Shown: positions 24,844 through 32,502 of the stretch, in pieces
How the letters are laid out: every line of letters begins with the position of its first letter
Position numbering within the stretch: the first letter of the stretch is position 1
Source: JAVKSL01 sp050744085
GTDB lineage: Bacteria; Actinomycetota; Acidimicrobiia; Acidimicrobiales; JAJPHD01
Length of the DNA: 49,175 bases
Direction of reading: 5' to 3'
Assembly: GCA_050744085.1 (NCBI GenBank)
Contig: JBOGGU010000051.1
Span: 1-49,175 of the forward strand
Notes under the pieces: model-generated
The model's database searches: none
Told to the model about the DNA's origin: nothing
The model's input: the letters and a program-made list of their open reading frames with translations, nothing else
Translations under genes and position numbers: made by a program

Positions 24844-25404
24844 ATGCCGACGTACGAGTACACCTGCAGGTCCTGTGGACGCCACCTGGACGTGGTCCAG
24901 TCCTTCCACGACGCCCCGCTGACCACGTGTGAGATTTGCGGGGGTGACCTGCGCAAGGTCTTCTCCCCCGTGGGTATTGCGTTCAAGGGGACCGGCTTCT
25001 ACCGCAACGACAGCCGGGCCACGGCTGGCGTCTCCAAGGCGGGGACGGTGAAGGAGCAGGGGTCTGACACGGGTGGCTCGGGGTCGAGCGAGTCGGGCTC
25101 GGGCGGGTCGAGCGAGTCGGGCTCGGGCGGGTCGAGCGAGTCGGGCTCGGGCGGCTCGAGCGAGTCGGGCTCGGGTGGCTCGGGGTCGAGCGAGTCGGGC
25201 TCGGGCGGCTCGGGCGGCTCGGGCGGCGGGGGCGGTTCCAAGGGGGGCGAGTCCAAGGGCGGTGAGTCCAAGAGGGGCGAGTCGGGCTCGGGCGGCTCGG
25301 GCGGCTCGGGCGAGTCCAAGAGGGGCGAGCCCAAGTCGCCCGGCAACGGGTCCTCGGGGCCGCCTCGACGAGCCGGCGCCGGGACACGCAGCGCCGCCTC
25401 TTAG
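24844..25404 (+). CDS. FmdB-type zinc-ribbon protein with Gly/Ser repeat tail
   Basis: 186 residues from ATG 24844 (GGAGGT about 11 bases upstream). MPTYEYTCRSCGRHLDVVQS and TCEICGGDLRKVFSP form the FmdB/CxxC-CxxC regulatory zinc ribbon, about 45 residues, seen in many small bacterial proteins. FKGTGFYRND is the usual following segment. The rest is a low-complexity tail of GSGGSSES units, then KGGESKGGES and SGGSGGSG, encoded by short DNA tandem repeats (about 25069-25320). The tail is much longer than in typical members. Function of the family is not settled; transcriptional regulation has been proposed. It precedes the MTA phosphorylase gene by 19 bases, so they are probably co-transcribed. 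Confidence 0.88.
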   Translation: MPTYEYTCRSCGRHLDVVQSFHDAPLTTCEICGGDLRKVFSPVGIAFKGTGFYRNDSRATAGVSKAGTVKEQGSDTGGSGSSESGSGGSSESGSGGSSESGSGGSSESGSGGSGSSESGSGGSGGSGGGGGSKGGESKGGESKRGESGSGGSGGSGESKRGEPKSPGNGSSGPPRRAGAGTRSAAS

Positions 25405-25423
25405 ATCCCGTGAGGGCGATCCA

Positions 25424-26224
25424 ATGAGGGCCGAGATCGGGGTGATCGGGGGCAGCGGGTTCTACCGGTGGCTCGACGACGCAACCGAGGTCACGGTCGA
25501 TACCCCCTACGGAGCGCCTTCTTCGCCGCTGGCACTGGGAGAGATTGCCGGGCGCTCGGTGGCCTTCCTCGCCCGTCACGGCATCGGCCACACCCTCCCG
25601 CCGCACCGGGTCAACTACCGGGCCAACCTCTGGGCCTTGCGGGAGGTGGGGTGCAGCCGGGTCATCGGGCCGTGTGCTGTGGGGTCCCTGAGCGCCGACC
25701 TGGCGCCGGGGGACTTGGTGGTGTGCGACCAGTTGGTGGATCGCACCTGCGGACGAGCCGACACCTACCTCGACGGCCCGGTCGTGGGCCACGTCGGCTT
25801 CGCCGACCCGTACTGCCCCGAGCTCGGCGCGGCGCTGGCGAACGCCGCGGAGGACCTCGGCATCACCGTTCACCGGGGCGGGACAGTCGTGGTGATCCAG
25901 GGGCCCAGGTTCTCGACCAGGGCCGAGTCGTCCTGGTTCCGCTCGGCGGGTTGGGACCTCGTGGGCATGACCCAGTACCCAGAGGCCGTCCTGGCACGCG
26001 AGCTGGGCATCTGCTACGCCGGGCTGGCGCTGGTGACCGACTACGACACTGGCCTGGAGGCCGGTGGCGAGGCCGGGCCCGGGGCGACTGTGAGCATGGA
26101 GGCGGTGATGGAGGTCCTGGCGGCCAACATCGACCGGGCGCAGAGGGTGCTCGGCACCGCCATCGGGACCCTGCCAGCCCAGCGGTCCTGTCCCTGCCCG
26201 GGCCCCCTTGGGGAGGCGCGTTGA
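25424..26224 (+). CDS. mtnP: S-methyl-5'-thioadenosine phosphorylase
   Basis: 266 residues, ATG 25424 with GAGGG 7 bases upstream. It cleaves methylthioadenosine, the by-product of polyamine and related synthesis, to adenine and methylthioribose-1-phosphate. Family features: IGVIGGSGFYRWL at the N-terminus, phosphate-loop RHGIGHTLPPHRVNYRANLW, GPRFSTRAESSWFRSAGWDLVGMT and the purine-binding TQYPEAVLARELGICYAGLA, with DYDTGLE. The MTQYPEA form fits methylthioadenosine rather than plain inosine/guanosine enzymes. It is likely co-transcribed with the FmdB-type gene. The stop codon overlaps the -35 box of the next operon. Confidence 0.93.
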   Translation: MRAEIGVIGGSGFYRWLDDATEVTVDTPYGAPSSPLALGEIAGRSVAFLARHGIGHTLPPHRVNYRANLWALREVGCSRVIGPCAVGSLSADLAPGDLVVCDQLVDRTCGRADTYLDGPVVGHVGFADPYCPELGAALANAAEDLGITVHRGGTVVVIQGPRFSTRAESSWFRSAGWDLVGMTQYPEAVLARELGICYAGLALVTDYDTGLEAGGEAGPGATVSMEAVMEVLAANIDRAQRVLGTAIGTLPAQRSCPCPGPLGEAR

Positions 26225-26250
26225 CACCGGGTTCACACGTCTGTTAGCGT
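26221..26250 (+). promoter_or_regulatory. Predicted sigma-70-type promoter of the osmolyte transporter operon
   Basis: TTGACA (26221-26226) is a perfect -35 box and overlaps the stop codon of the preceding gene. TAGCGT (26245-26250) matches the actinobacterial TAnnnT -10 at an 18-base spacing. The first transporter gene starts at 26320, leaving a 5' leader of about 60 bases. Confidence 0.55.
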
Positions 26251-26319
26251 TGGTCCTAGACGCCTGTGGGGGTGACGTCCAAGGGTCGTTGCTGCCTGCC
26301 TTCTGCAAGGTGCGATGAA

Positions 26320-27480
26320 ATGACCGATACAGACCACATAAGTGCAGCTCCGCTGGAGTTCCAGGGTGCCACCAAGCGTTACCCTGGTACCAAGTCGGCT
26401 GCGGTGGACGCGCTGTCGCTGTCAGTGCCCGCAGGCGAGATCTGCGTGCTGGTCGGGCCCTCGGGCTGTGGCAAGACGACAGCCATGCGGCTCGTCAACC
26501 GCATGATCGAGCTGACCAGCGGCGACATCCTCATCGACAATGCCAGCGTGGTGGACCGGGACCCCTCGGAGCTGCGCCGCGACATCGGCTACGTCATCCA
26601 ACAGGTCGGCCTGTTCCCACATCTGAGCATCAACGCCAACATCGGCGTCGTGCCGAGGCTGATCGGCTGGGACAAGGAGCGCATCGCCAAGCGATCCGCC
26701 GAGCTGCTCGAGCTGGTGGGGCTCTCGGCCGAGCTCGGCAAGCGATTCCCCAGCCAGCTCTCTGGTGGCCAGCGCCAGCGCGTCGGCGTTGCCCGGGCAT
26801 TGGCCGCCGACCCACCGCTGATGCTCATGGACGAGCCGTTCGGCGCCATCGACCCGATCAATCGGACCAGGCTGCAGAACGAGTTCCTCCGCCTCCAGAC
26901 GAGCATCCGCAAGACAATCGTGTTCGTCACCCACGACATCGACGAAGCCATCAAGATGGGCGACAAGATAGCGATCATGCGCGAGGGAGGCGAGCTGGTC
27001 CAGTACGACACACCTGGGGAGATCCTGGCGCATCCCGCCGACGAGTTCGTCGCCCGCTTCGTCGGCGCCGACCGGGGGCTCAAGCGCATGGCCCTCACCA
27101 GGCTGGCCGACATCGACCTGCTCGACGCAACCTGCGTCCGGGTTGGCGACTCGACCACTGGGGTTTTGAACAAGACCATGGCCGGCAGCGGCGTGGTGCT
27201 CGTCGACGAGGACGGCCACCCGCTCGGCGAGGTCCGGGCCGACCGCTTGGGCAACGGGAACGTCACCAACGCCGACACCCGTGGCCTCGACAACGTCGTC
27301 ACCACCACGATCACCATGCGCGAGGCGCTGTCGCTGATGATGAGCGACTCGCTGCGGCCTCTCCTCGTCGTCGACAGGGAGGGCCGCGTCGCGGGCTACG
27401 TCTCGATCGAGCTCATCAACAAAGCGCTGCACGCCGAGTCCGAGCACGGCCGGCGCGACGCGACGACTGAGAGCCGATGA
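26320..27480 (+). CDS. opuCA: Glycine betaine/choline-type ABC transporter ATPase with CBS domains
   Basis: 386 residues from ATG 26320 (AAGGTG upstream). The ABC domain has Walker A GPSGCGKTT (46-54), Q-loop IQQVGLFPH, signature LSGGQRQRVG (147-156), Walker B LMLMDEP (167-173) and the switch THDIDEA. The C-terminal part (about 260-375) carries a CBS pair (MALTRLADIDLLDAT, ITMREALSLMMSDSLRPLLV), as in OpuA/OpuC ATPases where it senses ionic strength or cyclic di-AMP. It powers uptake of compatible solutes together with the next three genes. It overlaps the first permease gene by 4 bases. The gene symbol is by family resemblance. Confidence 0.93.
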   Translation: MTDTDHISAAPLEFQGATKRYPGTKSAAVDALSLSVPAGEICVLVGPSGCGKTTAMRLVNRMIELTSGDILIDNASVVDRDPSELRRDIGYVIQQVGLFPHLSINANIGVVPRLIGWDKERIAKRSAELLELVGLSAELGKRFPSQLSGGQRQRVGVARALAADPPLMLMDEPFGAIDPINRTRLQNEFLRLQTSIRKTIVFVTHDIDEAIKMGDKIAIMREGGELVQYDTPGEILAHPADEFVARFVGADRGLKRMALTRLADIDLLDATCVRVGDSTTGVLNKTMAGSGVVLVDEDGHPLGEVRADRLGNGNVTNADTRGLDNVVTTTITMREALSLMMSDSLRPLLVVDREGRVAGYVSIELINKALHAESEHGRRDATTESR

Positions 27481-28217
27481 TCGCACTCGGCGCCGCCATC
27501 GCCGCTGGTGGCGGGCCGGTGATCCCCAACTACGGCACCACCAACTCGTGCGTGTTGAACAACGGCGCCTTCTGCCCGGGCTGGTTCGGCCAGCACTGGG
27601 GCCCCCTGTTCCAGCCCGCCCTCGTCCAGCACATCGAGCTGACCGCGATAGCCGTGTCCATCGGCTTCGTCATCTCCCTCGGCCTCGCGGTCGCTGCCCA
27701 TCGGCGGCGATGGCTTGCGCCGCCCGTCACCCTGGTCACCAGCATCCTGTTCACGATCCCGTCGCTGGCCGAGTTCGTGATCCTCGTGCCGATCACGGGG
27801 ATCACCTGGCTCTCCGTAGAGATCCCGCTGGTCTCCTACACCCTGCTGGTGCTGTTCACCAACACCCTGGCCGGCCTGTCGGGAGTGTCCGCCGAGGTGC
27901 GAGACGCCGCCAGCGGCCTCGGGCTCACCTCTCGCCAGGTCCTCCTACGAGTCGAGCTCCCCCTGGCCCTTCCGACCATCGTGGCCGGCCTGCGGGTGGC
28001 GACCGTGACGATCATCTCGCTCGCCGCGATTGGGGCATACATCAAACCGATCGGCCTCGGTGCGTTGATCTTCAACGCCCTCAGCAGCGGCGTCTTCAAC
28101 ACCCAGCTGATCGGCGCCGGGGCCCTGGCCGTCATCCTTGCGGTGGTGGCCGACCTGGCACTGGTGCTCGCTCAGCGCTTCCTCACCCCGTGGGCCACGG
28201 CCCGCAGGCCGGCCTGA
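27477..28217 (+). CDS. opuCB: Osmolyte ABC transporter permease (first)
   Basis: 246 residues. The N-terminus has an extra hydrophobic Gly/Ala-rich segment and a Cys-containing loop (TTNSCVLNNGAFCPGW), then five or six membrane helices. The EAA-like cytoplasmic loop that contacts the ATPase is EVRDAASGLGLTSRQVLLRVELPLALPTIVAGLR, read here in parts (SGLGLTSRQVLLRVELPLAL). The region SLAAIGAYIKPIGLGALIFN is typical of OpuCB/OpuCD-like permeases. The 4-base overlap with the ATPase gene and the paired permease 10 bases downstream show a heteromeric channel. The two short-loop cysteines could form an extracellular disulfide. Confidence 0.9.
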   Translation: MIALGAAIAAGGGPVIPNYGTTNSCVLNNGAFCPGWFGQHWGPLFQPALVQHIELTAIAVSIGFVISLGLAVAAHRRRWLAPPVTLVTSILFTIPSLAEFVILVPITGITWLSVEIPLVSYTLLVLFTNTLAGLSGVSAEVRDAASGLGLTSRQVLLRVELPLALPTIVAGLRVATVTIISLAAIGAYIKPIGLGALIFNALSSGVFNTQLIGAGALAVILAVVADLALVLAQRFLTPWATARRPA

Positions 28218-28227
28218 GGGCCAACTC

Positions 28228-28935
28228 GTGAACGCCTTCGGCTCTGCCTTCACCTTCATCTCCAACAACGGTCACCTGTTGTTGGACAAGACCGGGACCT
28301 ACCTGGTCCTGTCGTTCGAGGCGATCCTGATCTCGCTGGTCATCGGCGTCCCGCTCGGGGTGGTGCTCGGCCACCTTCACAGGGGCTCGTTCCTGACCAT
28401 CAACATCTCCAACATTGGCCGGGCGCTCCCCAGCTTGGCCGTGCTCGCCATCCTGCTGCCGGCATTCGGGTTCAGCCGGGTCACCGTCGTCATCGCCCTG
28501 GTCATCCTCGGCGCCCCGCCCATCCTCACCAACACATACGTCGCCATCGACCAGGTCGACCCTGACGTGGTGGAGGCTGCCCAGGGCATGGGCATGCGAC
28601 CTCGCGAGGTTATCTTTCGGGTCGAGCTACCCCTGGCCCTGCCGGTGACCTTCGCCGGCATCCGCACCGCCGCCGTGTTCGTCATCGCCACCGCAACCCT
28701 GGCCGGCTTCTTCGGCGGCGGGGGCCTGGGCGACATCATCGCCCAGCAGGCCAACTACAAGCTCGCCGGCGTCCTCGGGGCGTCGTACGTGATCATCGTC
28801 CTGGCCCTGCTGACCCAGGTCGTCTTCAAGGGCCTGGAGCTTGCCGTGACGCCCAGGGGGCTTCGCAAGCGACGCATGGGAAGATCCGACCAGGGCCTCG
28901 ACCCCACCCTCGCACTCCTCGACCCGGCCGCTTAG
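28228..28935 (+). CDS. opuCD: Osmolyte ABC transporter permease (second)
   Basis: 235 residues from GTG 28228 (GAGGG 7 bases upstream); codons before it belong to the neighbouring gene's shadow. About six membrane helices. The ATPase-contact loop is AAQGMGMRPREVIFRVELPL, and the segment TATLAGFFGGGGLGDIIAQQ matches the conserved C-terminal helix region of this family. The C-terminus is a basic cytoplasmic tail (RGLRKRRMGRSDQG). It pairs with the preceding permease. The substrate-binding protein gene follows after 110 bases that hold tandem repeats. Confidence 0.9.
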   Translation: MNAFGSAFTFISNNGHLLLDKTGTYLVLSFEAILISLVIGVPLGVVLGHLHRGSFLTINISNIGRALPSLAVLAILLPAFGFSRVTVVIALVILGAPPILTNTYVAIDQVDPDVVEAAQGMGMRPREVIFRVELPLALPVTFAGIRTAAVFVIATATLAGFFGGGGLGDIIAQQANYKLAGVLGASYVIIVLALLTQVVFKGLELAVTPRGLRKRRMGRSDQGLDPTLALLDPAA

Positions 28936-28953
28936 GCCAAGGTTGGCCCCCAC

Positions 28954-29027
28954 CAGACAGACTCACCCAACAGACACAGACTCACCCAACAGACACCGAC
29001 TCACCCAACAGACACCGACTCACCCAA
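28954..29027 (+). repeat. 19-base tandem repeat in the transporter operon
   Basis: CAGACACCGACTCACCCAA occurs at 28990-29008 and 29009-29027, with one mismatch at 28971-28989 (CAGACACAGACTCACCCAA) and a 17-base partial copy at 28954-28970. The transcript here would be nearly free of G and unstructured. It fills the gap before the binding-protein gene and ends 19 bases before its ATG, just ahead of the AGGAG site. Confidence 0.9.
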
Positions 29028-29045
29028 CAAGCAAGGAGCTACCAA

Positions 29046-30014
29046 ATGAACAGGACGCGCTGGACCGGGATAGGTGCCTGCTTGGCCACGGCAATGACCC
29101 TCGCCGTCGGAGCGTGCGGGACCACAGGGCCTACAACTACCGGGACTACCTCAGCTACGACCAAAAGTACCACCAACCTGCCCGCCGGCCAGCCAGGGAA
29201 GGGCAAGCCGCCGATCGTGATGGGCGACAAGAACTTTGCCGAGGAGTACATCCTGGGCGACCTCTACCAGCAGGCCCTCCAGGCAAAGGGCTACACGGTC
29301 AGCCTCAAGTCCGACATCGGCAGCACCGAGATCATCTCCAAGGCCCTGACCAGCGGCCAGATCGAGATGTACCCCGAGTACACCGGTGTCATCTACCAGA
29401 CGCTGGCCGGACACTCCACCAACCCGTCCAGTGCCGCGCAGACCTACCAGAGCTCGCAGACCTACGAGAACTCCAAGGGCTTCACCATCCTGGCGCCCAC
29501 ACCCTTCCAGGATGCCGACCGGCTGGCGACAACCAAGGCCTTCGCCGCCAAGCACCACCTGGTGTCCACCGCCGACCTCTCGAAGCTCGGCTCGTTCACC
29601 TACGGAGGGCCCGCGGAGAACGCCACCCGCTACCAGGGCGTTCTCGGCCTGAAGCAGGCCTATCACCTCAACAAGGTCAAGTTCGTGGCCATACCCATCG
29701 GGGCCCAGTACCTGGCCCTCGACCAGGGAAAGGTCAATACCATCGCCGTGTTCACCACCGACCCCCAGCTGCTCAGCAACAAGTACGCAGTGCTGACCGA
29801 CCCCAAGAACATCTTCGGCTTCCAGCAGGTGGTCCCGGTGGTCAAGACCAGCCTGCTCAAATCCGAGGGCCCGGCGTTCTCTCAGATCCTCAACGCAGTG
29901 AGCGCCACGCTGACCGACAAGGCGGTGCAACAGATGGACAAAGGTGTCGAGATAGACCACCTGAACGCAGCGACTGTCGCCAAGGACTTCCTAAAGGCCA
30001 ACGGCCTCGATTAG
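29046..30014 (+). CDS. opuCC: Osmolyte ABC transporter substrate-binding lipoprotein
   Basis: 322 residues, ATG 29046 with AAGGAG 7 bases upstream. A lipoprotein signal peptide ends at lipobox LAVGAC with C24 as the lipid-attached residue. A Thr-rich spacer follows (TTGPTTTGTTSATTKSTTN). The OpuAC-type domain (about 55-320) contains IVMGDKNFAEEYILGDLYQQ, LKSDIGSTEIISKALTSGQI, MYPEYTGVIYQTL and AVFTTDPQL, typical of binding proteins for glycine betaine, choline or carnitine. It captures solute outside the membrane and delivers it to the two permeases. Last gene of the operon. Confidence 0.93.
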   Translation: MNRTRWTGIGACLATAMTLAVGACGTTGPTTTGTTSATTKSTTNLPAGQPGKGKPPIVMGDKNFAEEYILGDLYQQALQAKGYTVSLKSDIGSTEIISKALTSGQIEMYPEYTGVIYQTLAGHSTNPSSAAQTYQSSQTYENSKGFTILAPTPFQDADRLATTKAFAAKHHLVSTADLSKLGSFTYGGPAENATRYQGVLGLKQAYHLNKVKFVAIPIGAQYLALDQGKVNTIAVFTTDPQLLSNKYAVLTDPKNIFGFQQVVPVVKTSLLKSEGPAFSQILNAVSATLTDKAVQQMDKGVEIDHLNAATVAKDFLKANGLD

Positions 30015-30132
30015 GCCTGCGACGCCCCAGCCCAGCCCTCCCGGCACGTGGCGGCAGGGGCCGGGCTGGCCCAGCTCGGATTGGCCGGGCTGGACGCTGC
30101 GCTGGCTCTGTCGGCCAGCTCGCACCGCATGA

Positions 30133-31209
30133 TCAGCCCACTGAGGCCCTCAGCTCTGCGTGGGCCAGCTCCGCCATGCCGTCGGCCAAGCGAACCTGGG
30201 CCTCGAAGCCCAGCACTTCGGTGGCCCGACTGGCTGAGGCAACTATGTGGCGCACGTCGCCGAGGCGGTACTCGCCGGTCACCACCGGTGCGGGCGCAGC
30301 GGGCCCCCAAGCCGCAGCCAGCGCGCGCGCCACGTCGCCGATGGTCGACGGCGTCCCGCTGGCAATGTTGAGCACCCCGGTTGCCTCCGGGTCGGCGAAC
30401 AGGGCCAGGACGGTGGCGTGGGCCACATCGCGCACGTGGACGAAGTCGCGTCGCTGCCTTCCGTCCTCGAACACCCTCGGCGCCACCCCTGAGGCCAGGG
30501 CGCTGCTCCAAAGGCTGGCGACCCCGGCGTAGGGCGTGTCCCTTGGCATCCGCGGCCCGTAGACGTTGTGGTAGCGCAGCGCCATCAGGCTGGAGCGGCC
30601 ATAGCGTGAGAGGGCGGCGCAGAGGTGCTCCTGGTGGAGCTTGGTGACGGCGTAGACATTGCGAGGGTCGGCCCGGGCGGCCTCGTCCACCTCCGCCGGC
30701 TCCAGAACGGCCCCGCAGCCAGGGCAGACCGGGTCGAATCGCCCCGCCTCGAGGTCCTCCGCCAGCCGGGGTGCGGGGGTCACCGGGCCGTGGCTGGGGC
30801 AGGCGTAGGCCCCCTCTCCGTATACGGCCATGCTGCTGGCCAGGACCAGGCGGCCGTCGAAGCCCATCTCGCCGAGCGCACCGAGCAGGGTCGCGGTCCC
30901 CAGGTCGTTGTCGGTCACGTAGTCGACGACATCGAGGGCATCGGCCCCCAAGCCCACCCGCGCCGCAAGGTGGGCCACGGCGCCCACCCCGGCCAGTGCC
31001 GAGGCCACCGCAGCGGGGTCGGTCACGCTGGCGAAGACGTAATCTGCGCCGGGATTGAGGTACGGTGGCGGGGATGCATGGGCTGCCGGGCTCAGGCTGT
31101 CGAGGACCCGGACCCCGACGCCGAGCGCCACCAGCTCGTCCACCACGTGAGAGCCGATGAACCCCGCTCCCCCAGTCACAAGGAAGGTCGCAGGACGTGG
31201 CCAGGGCAT
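30133..31209 (-). CDS. NAD-dependent sugar-nucleotide epimerase/dehydratase
   Basis: 358 residues, an extended SDR enzyme of the GalE/UDP-glucose 4-epimerase group. The N-terminal NAD loop is VTGGAGFIGSHVV (11-23). The active-site serine region is LVLASSMAVYGEG and the catalytic pair is YAVTKLHQEHL. ALRYHNVYGPRMPRD and RRDFVHVRDVAHA are typical C-terminal substrate-domain motifs. Between the active-site Ser and Tyr there is an insertion with cysteines (YACPSHG and VCPGCGAV), a possible metal-binding loop. It converges with the osmolyte operon and diverges from the aminotransferase gene. Exact substrate cannot be told. Confidence 0.88.
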   Translation of the reverse strand: MPWPRPATFLVTGGAGFIGSHVVDELVALGVGVRVLDSLSPAAHASPPPYLNPGADYVFASVTDPAAVASALAGVGAVAHLAARVGLGADALDVVDYVTDNDLGTATLLGALGEMGFDGRLVLASSMAVYGEGAYACPSHGPVTPAPRLAEDLEAGRFDPVCPGCGAVLEPAEVDEAARADPRNVYAVTKLHQEHLCAALSRYGRSSLMALRYHNVYGPRMPRDTPYAGVASLWSSALASGVAPRVFEDGRQRRDFVHVRDVAHATVLALFADPEATGVLNIASGTPSTIGDVARALAAAWGPAAPAPVVTGEYRLGDVRHIVASASRATEVLGFEAQVRLADGMAELAHAELRASVG

Positions 31210-31354
31210 CCTTCTATATGCTATGCCTCGCCGTGCGAGTGCTGAGTCGACCCCGCACCGGGTTACCGATCGGGCCGATCTGGGTATCGGTTGCCGCGTG
31301 AATCCTGGTCAAAGCTTGCGTGACACGCGCGCCCTCGCCGCAGGTCCTGCGGAG

Positions 31355-32476
31355 ATGGGCATACTCGGGCTGGAGCGGTGGTTCGCAGCCGCAGGCACGC
31401 CGCCCCGCCTCGACTTGGCTCGCAGCAGCGCTCCCCTGCTCACGACCGCGGACCTGCTGGCCGTGACCTCGCCCCAAGCGATCCAGGAGTACCTGGGGCT
31501 TCCTCTGGGCTACGGCCCCGGGCAGGGCAGTTGGCAACTGCGCCAGGCGATTGCAGGTGCAGGCGCCGCCCGGTCGGCCGACCAGGTGGTGGTGACGCAT
31601 GGAGCCATCGAGGCACTGCTGCTGTCCTGCTTGGCGACGCTCGGCGACCGGCGGCAGGTGGCGGTCGCCATGCCGGCCTACGAAGGCCTGCTCCGGGCGC
31701 CAGGCATCGCAGGGGCCGACGTCGTCGCAGTGCCTGTGTGGCGTTCGGGGACGGCCTCGCTGGAGCTGGCGGGGTTCGACGACCAGCTGCTCCGGGGCTG
31801 CGCGGCGGTCTTGTTGAACGTGCCTCACAACCCGACCGGCCTGGTGCCCGAGCCGGACGAGCTCGCCGACCGCGCCGAACGCTGCATCCGGTGTGGCGCC
31901 TTGCTCGTGGTGGACGAGGTCGCCCGGGGGACCCTGGACCCCTCCTCGACCAGCCTGACCCAGAGCCGGGCCTTCGACTCAGGCGCCCTGGTGGTGATCG
32001 GAGACGTGAGCAAGGCCCTCGGCCTGGGCGGCCTCCGCATCGGGTGGCTTTCTTGCGCCAACCCAGGGCTGGTCGAGCGAGCCTGCGACCTCAAGGACTC
32101 GACCAGCCTGGGCAACGCCGCCCCCTCGCAGTGGCTGGCAAGGCTGGCCCTGGAGCACGGGGCGGAGTTGGGCGTGACGCAGGCGGCCACCCATAACCTC
32201 GAGACGCTCAGGAGCTGGCTGGACACGGTTCCTGGCGCCAGCTGGCTTCGCCCGACCGACGGGCTGGTGGCCTTCCCCCGCTTCGAGCTGGCGGTGCCGT
32301 CCGCCACCGTCTCGGCACACCTTCGGGCCAACGCGGGTGTCTCGGTGCTCCCCGGATCGCTGTTTGGCGTCGAGGGTCACTTGAGGCTCAGCCTCGGCCA
32401 GCGGCCTGGCGACCTGGAGGAGGGGCTCGCCTGGCTGGGCCGCAGCCTTGGAGAGCTCGCGGTGGTTGGCCCGTGA
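31355..32476 (+). CDS. PLP-dependent aminotransferase (class I/II)
   Basis: 373 residues from ATG 31355. Earlier in-frame starts at GTG 31298 and ATG 31223 are possible, but family-like sequence begins at MGILGLERWFAAAG. Fold-type I features: LGYGPGQGSWQLRQAIA, VVVTHGAIEALLLS, LNVPHNPTGLVPEPDEL (the NPTG motif), LLVVDEVARGTLD and the PLP lysine in GDVSKALGLGGLRIGW, plus C-terminal LRLSLGQRPGDLEEGL for the carboxylate-binding arginine. It resembles capreomycidine-synthase-like and HisC-like enzymes; the substrate is not predictable. The divergent epimerase gene starts 146 bases to the left. Confidence 0.85.
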   Translation: MGILGLERWFAAAGTPPRLDLARSSAPLLTTADLLAVTSPQAIQEYLGLPLGYGPGQGSWQLRQAIAGAGAARSADQVVVTHGAIEALLLSCLATLGDRRQVAVAMPAYEGLLRAPGIAGADVVAVPVWRSGTASLELAGFDDQLLRGCAAVLLNVPHNPTGLVPEPDELADRAERCIRCGALLVVDEVARGTLDPSSTSLTQSRAFDSGALVVIGDVSKALGLGGLRIGWLSCANPGLVERACDLKDSTSLGNAAPSQWLARLALEHGAELGVTQAATHNLETLRSWLDTVPGASWLRPTDGLVAFPRFELAVPSATVSAHLRANAGVSVLPGSLFGVEGHLRLSLGQRPGDLEEGLAWLGRSLGELAVVGP

Positions 32477-32502
32477 TTGTCGAACCTGTCAGGACCTGAG
32501 CC

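Noticed and set aside
24983..26308. Long minus-strand open frame opposite the FmdB and mtnP genes
   Set aside because: Its Pro/Ser/Arg-rich translation is the antisense of the Gly/Ser repeats and of the mtnP coding sequence; mtnP has clear family motifs.
28954..29027. Possible CRISPR array
   Set aside because: The 19-base units are directly adjacent with no unique spacers, so this is a plain tandem repeat.
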